A stretch of 64,000 nucleotides of DNA, from NCBI GenBank assembly GCA_963829135.1, contig CAWHHO010000003.1, positions 124,001 through 188,000 of the forward strand, in the 5' to 3' direction. Under the pieces are notes generated by a model. It was not told where the DNA came from. It did not search any database and was given only the letters and a program-made list of their open reading frames with translations. The stretch's first letter is position 1; each line of letters starts with the position of its first letter. Position numbers and translations under genes: made by a program. Below are positions 61,098-64,000 of this stretch, piece by piece. The DNA comes from Kumtagia sp963829135 (lineage in GTDB: Bacteria; Pseudomonadota; Alphaproteobacteria; Rhizobiales; Rhizobiaceae).

Positions 61098-61799
61098 TTA
61101 CGACCGACGAAACATCAGATAGGCGGGCCGGCGCTTTTCGCGCAATGCCTTCGCCTCATACCGAGTGCCGGGCCATCCCGAAAAGGGATGGTGCCAGTCG
61201 CTCGCTTGCCCCGCCAACCACTCGAAGCCACCATGGGCGCGGCAATGCAGCAGCGTCCAGTTGACGTAGGTGTCGATGTCCGACGCGAAGCGAAACAGGG
61301 CGCCCGGCCTGAGCACGCGTGCAAATCGGTCGAGGTTGACCGCGCTCACGAACCGCCTCTTCCAATGTTTCTTCTTGGGCCAGGGATCGGGATAAAACAA
61401 ATCGATGCGATCGAGTGACGCGTCCGGCATCCAGTCCAGAACCTGAATGGCATCGTCGTCGTGGACGCGCAGATTGGGCCGGGGCAGATCCTCGATCCGC
61501 ATCATCAGCTTCGCCATGCCGTTGACGAACGGCTCCACGCCGATGAAGCCGATGTCCGGTTCGGTGCGGGCGGCATGCAAGAGATGCTCGCCGCCGCCGA
61601 AGCCGATCTCCATGCGCACTTCGGTCACCGCCATGGGAAACAGCGCCGCGACGTCGGGTGGCGCGGGTTTTGAGAGATCGAGGCGGTAAGCCTGCAGGCC
61701 GTCTGTCAGCGCGGCCGCCTGATACAACCCGACCGGTCGCCCCCTGCGTCGACCGAAGAACCCTTCGGTCGATCGCTCCTTGCGTTCAGGCTCAGCCAC
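61098..61799 (-). CDS. trmB: tRNA (guanine-N7)-methyltransferase TrmB
   Basis: 233 residues with GTG 61799 as probable start (VAEPERKERSTEGFFGRRRGRPVGLYQ). EIGFGGGEHLLHAARTEPDIGFIGVEPFVNGMAKLM is the SAM site, and LDRIDLFYPDPWPKKKHWKRRFV the tRNA-binding and catalytic motif. It methylates G46 of tRNAs. 17 bases after the metK stop. The continuous frame through to metK on this strand results only from a frameshift in metK. Confidence 0.94.
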   Translation of the reverse strand: MAEPERKERSTEGFFGRRRGRPVGLYQAAALTDGLQAYRLDLSKPAPPDVAALFPMAVTEVRMEIGFGGGEHLLHAARTEPDIGFIGVEPFVNGMAKLMMRIEDLPRPNLRVHDDDAIQVLDWMPDASLDRIDLFYPDPWPKKKHWKRRFVSAVNLDRFARVLRPGALFRFASDIDTYVNWTLLHCRAHGGFEWLAGQASDWHHPFSGWPGTRYEAKALREKRRPAYLMFRRS

Positions 61800-61816
61800 T
61801 GCATTAAAGCCGGATC

Positions 61817-63080
61817 TTAGGCGACCGCCTGCTTCAGCGCCTTCGCCAGATCGGTCTTCTCCCAGGAGAAGGAGCCGTCGCGGCCCGGTTTGCGGCCGAA
61901 ATGACCGTATGAACTGGTCCTGGCATAGATCGGCTTGTTCAGGTCGAGATGCTTGCGGATGCCGCTCGGCGACAGGTCCATCACCTGGCGAAGCGCATCC
62001 TCCAGCTTGCTTTCGTCGACCTTGCCGGTGCCATGCAGGTCCACATAGACCGACAGCGGCTGCGCGACGCCGATCGCGTAGGACAGCTGGATCGTGCAGC
62101 GGTCGGAGAGCCCGGCGGCCACCACGTTTTTGGCGAGGTAGCGCGCTGCGTAGGCCGCGGACCGATCGACCTTGGTGGTGTCCTTGCCCGAAAATGCCCC
62201 GCCGCCATGCGGGGCAGCCCCGCCATAGGTGTCGACGATGATCTTGCGCCCGGTAAGCCCGGCGTCGCCGTCCGGCCCGCCGATGACGAACTTTCCGGTC
62301 GGGTTGATGTACCAATTGCAGTCGTCGTGCGACCTTCAGGTCGCCAAGCGCCTGGCGGATATAAGGCTCCACGACCTTGCGGACCTTCTTGGAATCCCAA
62401 CTGTCATCCATGTGCTGGGTGGACAGAACGATCTGGGTGACTTCAGCGGCCTTGCCGTTCTCGTATCTCACCGTAACCTGGCTCTTGGCGTCGGGGCCGA
62501 GTTTGCCGACTTCGCCCTTGCCTTCGTGACGGGCGGCGGCCAGCAGTTCCAGGATCTTGTGAGAATAGTAAATCGGCGCCGGCATCAGGTCGGGCGTTTC
62601 GTTGCAGGCATAACCGAACATAATGCCCTGGTCGCCCGCGCCCTCTTCACCCTGCTTGTCGGCGGCATTGTCCACGCCCTGGGCGATGTCGGCCGACTGG
62701 CCGTGCAGCAGCACGTCGATCTTGGCGGTCTTCCAGTGGAAACCGCTCTGCTCGTAGCCGATGGCGCGGATCGCCTTGCGCGCGACCGATTTGAACTTCG
62801 ACGGATTGATGATCGGAAATTCCTTGGCGTCCTCGAGGATGTTCCCGTCCTTGTCCTGCTTGAGCAGAGACTTCGGAACGCGAACCTCACCGGCGATGAC
62901 GACGCGGTTGGTGGTTGCCAGGGTTTCGCAAGCGACGCGCACGTCCCAGGCGTCCATGCCAGACTTCTTGGCCTCACGATAGACCAGATCCACGATCTCG
63001 TCGGAGATACGATCGCAAACCTTGTCGGGATGCCCTTCGGAAACGGATTCGGATGTGAAAAGGTAATTCAGGCGCGTCAC
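61817..63080 (-). CDS. metK: S-adenosylmethionine synthetase, frameshifted
   Basis: Start GTG 63080 (TRLNYLFTSESVSEGHPDKVCDRISDEIVD). The first frame continues through LLHGQSADIAQGVD and GDQGIMFGYACNETPDLMPAPI to GDLKVA, where the reading breaks. The +1 frame then gives DDCNWYINPTGKFVIGGPDG, the catalytic DTYGGAAPHGGGAFSGKD, and SYAIGVAQPLSVYVDLHG, ending KALKQAVA at 61817. One extra base at about 62326-62332 explains it. MetK makes SAM from methionine and ATP and is normally essential. A base error in the sequence is therefore more likely than a true loss. No riboswitch could be assigned in the 170 bases upstream. Confidence 0.92.
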
Positions 63081-63250
63081 GGGTGTCCCCTCTTGAAAGC
63101 CTCGACCAGCAAGATGCTGGACCCGTGTCCGGATAGCGAAGCGGACCAAGGCGCGTCAAGTCCAGTAAACGCACAAAAAACCTTACCCGAGCGCCAACAA
63201 ATCCGGCCTCGACGTCAAAAACACCAGATCGGTGACCGGGTCTTGCCGGG

Positions 63251-63673
63251 TCAATCGCTGTCTTCGGCGCCCAGAGCCTTGATCAGATCGAGCACCTTGC
63301 GGCGGACCTTCGTATCCTTGATTTTGACAAAAGCGCGGCTGAGCTGAAGTCCTTCCGGACCCGTTGCAAAATCAAGCGTGAGGTTCGCCGCGGCGTCTTC
63401 GGCCAGGCCCTGTCCGGAAAAACTATGTGTAGGCGCGTCTTCGAAGAAGAAAGCCACCGGAACGGTTAGGACTTCGGAGATTGCTTGCAGACGACTGGCA
63501 CCGACGCGGTTCGTACCCTTCTCGTATTTTTGAATTTGCTGAAAGGTAATCCCCAGCGTTTCGCCCAATTTCTCCTGGCTCATTCCGAGCATATTTCTAC
63601 GGAGTCGAATCCGGCTGCCTACATGTACATCTGTCGGGTTCGGCTTTTTCTTGTTTTCTCTGCCGTTCATCAT
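63251..63673 (-). CDS. XRE family helix-turn-helix regulator
   Basis: 140 residues. HTH_3 domain: VGSRIRLRRNMLGMSQEKLGETLGITFQQIQKYEKGTNRVGASRLQAISEVLTVPVAFFFED (about residues 18-80). A C-terminal segment follows, FVKIKDTKVRRKVLDLIKALG. This regulator is conserved between lnt and metK in rhizobia (recollection). The start may be either of two adjacent ATGs. Target genes unknown. Confidence 0.9.
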   Translation of the reverse strand: MMNGRENKKKPNPTDVHVGSRIRLRRNMLGMSQEKLGETLGITFQQIQKYEKGTNRVGASRLQAISEVLTVPVAFFFEDAPTHSFSGQGLAEDAAANLTLDFATGPEGLQLSRAFVKIKDTKVRRKVLDLIKALGAEDSD

Positions 63674-63748
63674 CCCCTCACAATCAATTTATTCCCAAGA
63701 AATAGTGAGTTGTAAAGCACTTGATACTAAAATTTGTGCCGGAAACTG

Positions 63749-64000
63749 TCAATTCGGCCGAAACCGGCGGGGGATTGCGGTCAAAGCCGAAAACAAACCT
63801 AAAATACCAACAAGGGCGAGGCCGACAGCACCCGGCGGATAGATATGGTCCGCCGCATGTGCCGGGAGTGTCAACTCCACGTCAAAATATCCGCGGGAAT
63901 TTATGGCAAGTGCATCGATGACGCGGCCGCGTGGATCGATGGCGCCCGAGATCCCGGTGTTGGCCGCCCGCAGCAACGGCAAGCCTGTTTCGACGGCACG
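63749..64000 (-). CDS. lnt: Apolipoprotein N-acyltransferase, C-terminal part
   Basis: 83 residues, open to the window edge, so the 5' part lies beyond. RAVETGLPLLRAANTGISGAIDPRGRVIDAL is the nitrilase-domain ending of Lnt; a last membrane span follows (YPPGAVGLALVGILGLFSAL). Lnt adds the third acyl chain to lipoproteins in the inner membrane. It lies upstream of the xre gene on the - strand. In relatives it usually follows corC, which is here at 36-37 kb. Confidence 0.9.
   Translation of the reverse strand, partial: RAVETGLPLLRAANTGISGAIDPRGRVIDALAINSRGYFDVELTLPAHAADHIYPPGAVGLALVGILGLFSALTAIPRRFRPN

Noticed and set aside
61098..63149. A single 683-residue protein reading through metK into trmB
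   Set aside because: The middle part is nonsense (Arg-rich) and the true metK continuation is in the next frame, so the fusion is an artefact of a one-base shift.
63081..63250. A SAM-responsive riboswitch upstream of metK
   Set aside because: No convincing SAM-II or SAM/SAH type core could be found by eye. The region has GC-rich partial dyads only.

Overview
This window comes from a chromosome of high-GC Alphaproteobacteria, order Hyphomicrobiales (Rhizobiales), most likely Mesorhizobium or a close relative in the Phyllobacteriaceae. The evidence is the irr-fabA-fabB-fabI block, the tsaB-rimI-plsC-miaB-phoH-ybeY-corC block, the lnt-xre-metK-trmB-rimP-nusA-ylxR-infB-rbfA-truB-rpsO-pnp block, and several families of rhizobial palindromic intergenic repeats. 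No rRNA, tRNA or CRISPR array was seen.

Layout. (1) 1-5.2 kb: a + strand operon with overlapping genes: the end of a xanthine-dehydrogenase-type molybdenum subunit, a 6-hydroxynicotinate-reductase-like Fe-S protein, a UPF0280 protein, an 'amino acid synthesis' (PF06684) protein and a MarR regulator. It is probably a catabolic unit for an N-heterocycle. (2) 5.2-11.3 kb: on the - strand, a hydantoinase/oxoprolinase pair (hyuA, hyuB) and a polar amino acid binding protein. The pair is split by an IS110-family element that sits in a palindromic repeat. (3) 11.5-16.5 kb: a ferredoxin-NADP reductase, a decayed MNT/HepT module, deoC and an ALDH16-type double-domain aldehyde dehydrogenase. (4) 16.8-20.7 kb: a sulfate ABC transporter (binding protein, cysT, cysW, cysA). 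(5) 20.9-24.5 kb: a small lipoprotein, a second HyuA-like protein and a TPR/glycosyltransferase-like gene. (6) 24.7-28.1 kb: glcB, tsaB, rimI. (7) 28.2-30.4 kb: a repeat holding both an IS5-type remnant and a second IS110 copy in the opposite orientation. (8) 30.4-37.5 kb: plsC, small unknown genes, miaB, phoH, ybeY, corC. (9) 37.6-40 kb: an E1-like protein coupled to the two subunits of aconitase X. (10) 40-46.8 kb: a 2-hydroxyacid dehydrogenase, an SH3-domain protein, a DUF4260 protein, irr, fabA, fabB, fabI and an RsmC-like methyltransferase. (11) 46.8-64 kb, - strand: pnp, rpsO, a repeat-laden unknown gene, corA, truB, rbfA, infB, ylxR, nusA, rimP, a DUF433/DUF5615 pair, trmB, metK, an xre regulator and the end of lnt.

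Most notable point. The two IS110 copies (1152 bp each, apparently identical) have a non-coding left end whose sequence fits a bridge RNA of the IS621 type. One putative loop matches the target, the end of a rhizobial palindromic repeat (CCCCCT/CACCCGG). The other matches the element's own right-left junction. Both copies sit at exactly that target, with a CT core.

A second theme is palindromic repeats inside coding frames (a UPF0280 gene and an unknown gene).

Caution: six genes, including the normally essential metK, are broken by one-base frameshifts. Some of these may be sequencing or assembly errors rather than real mutations.
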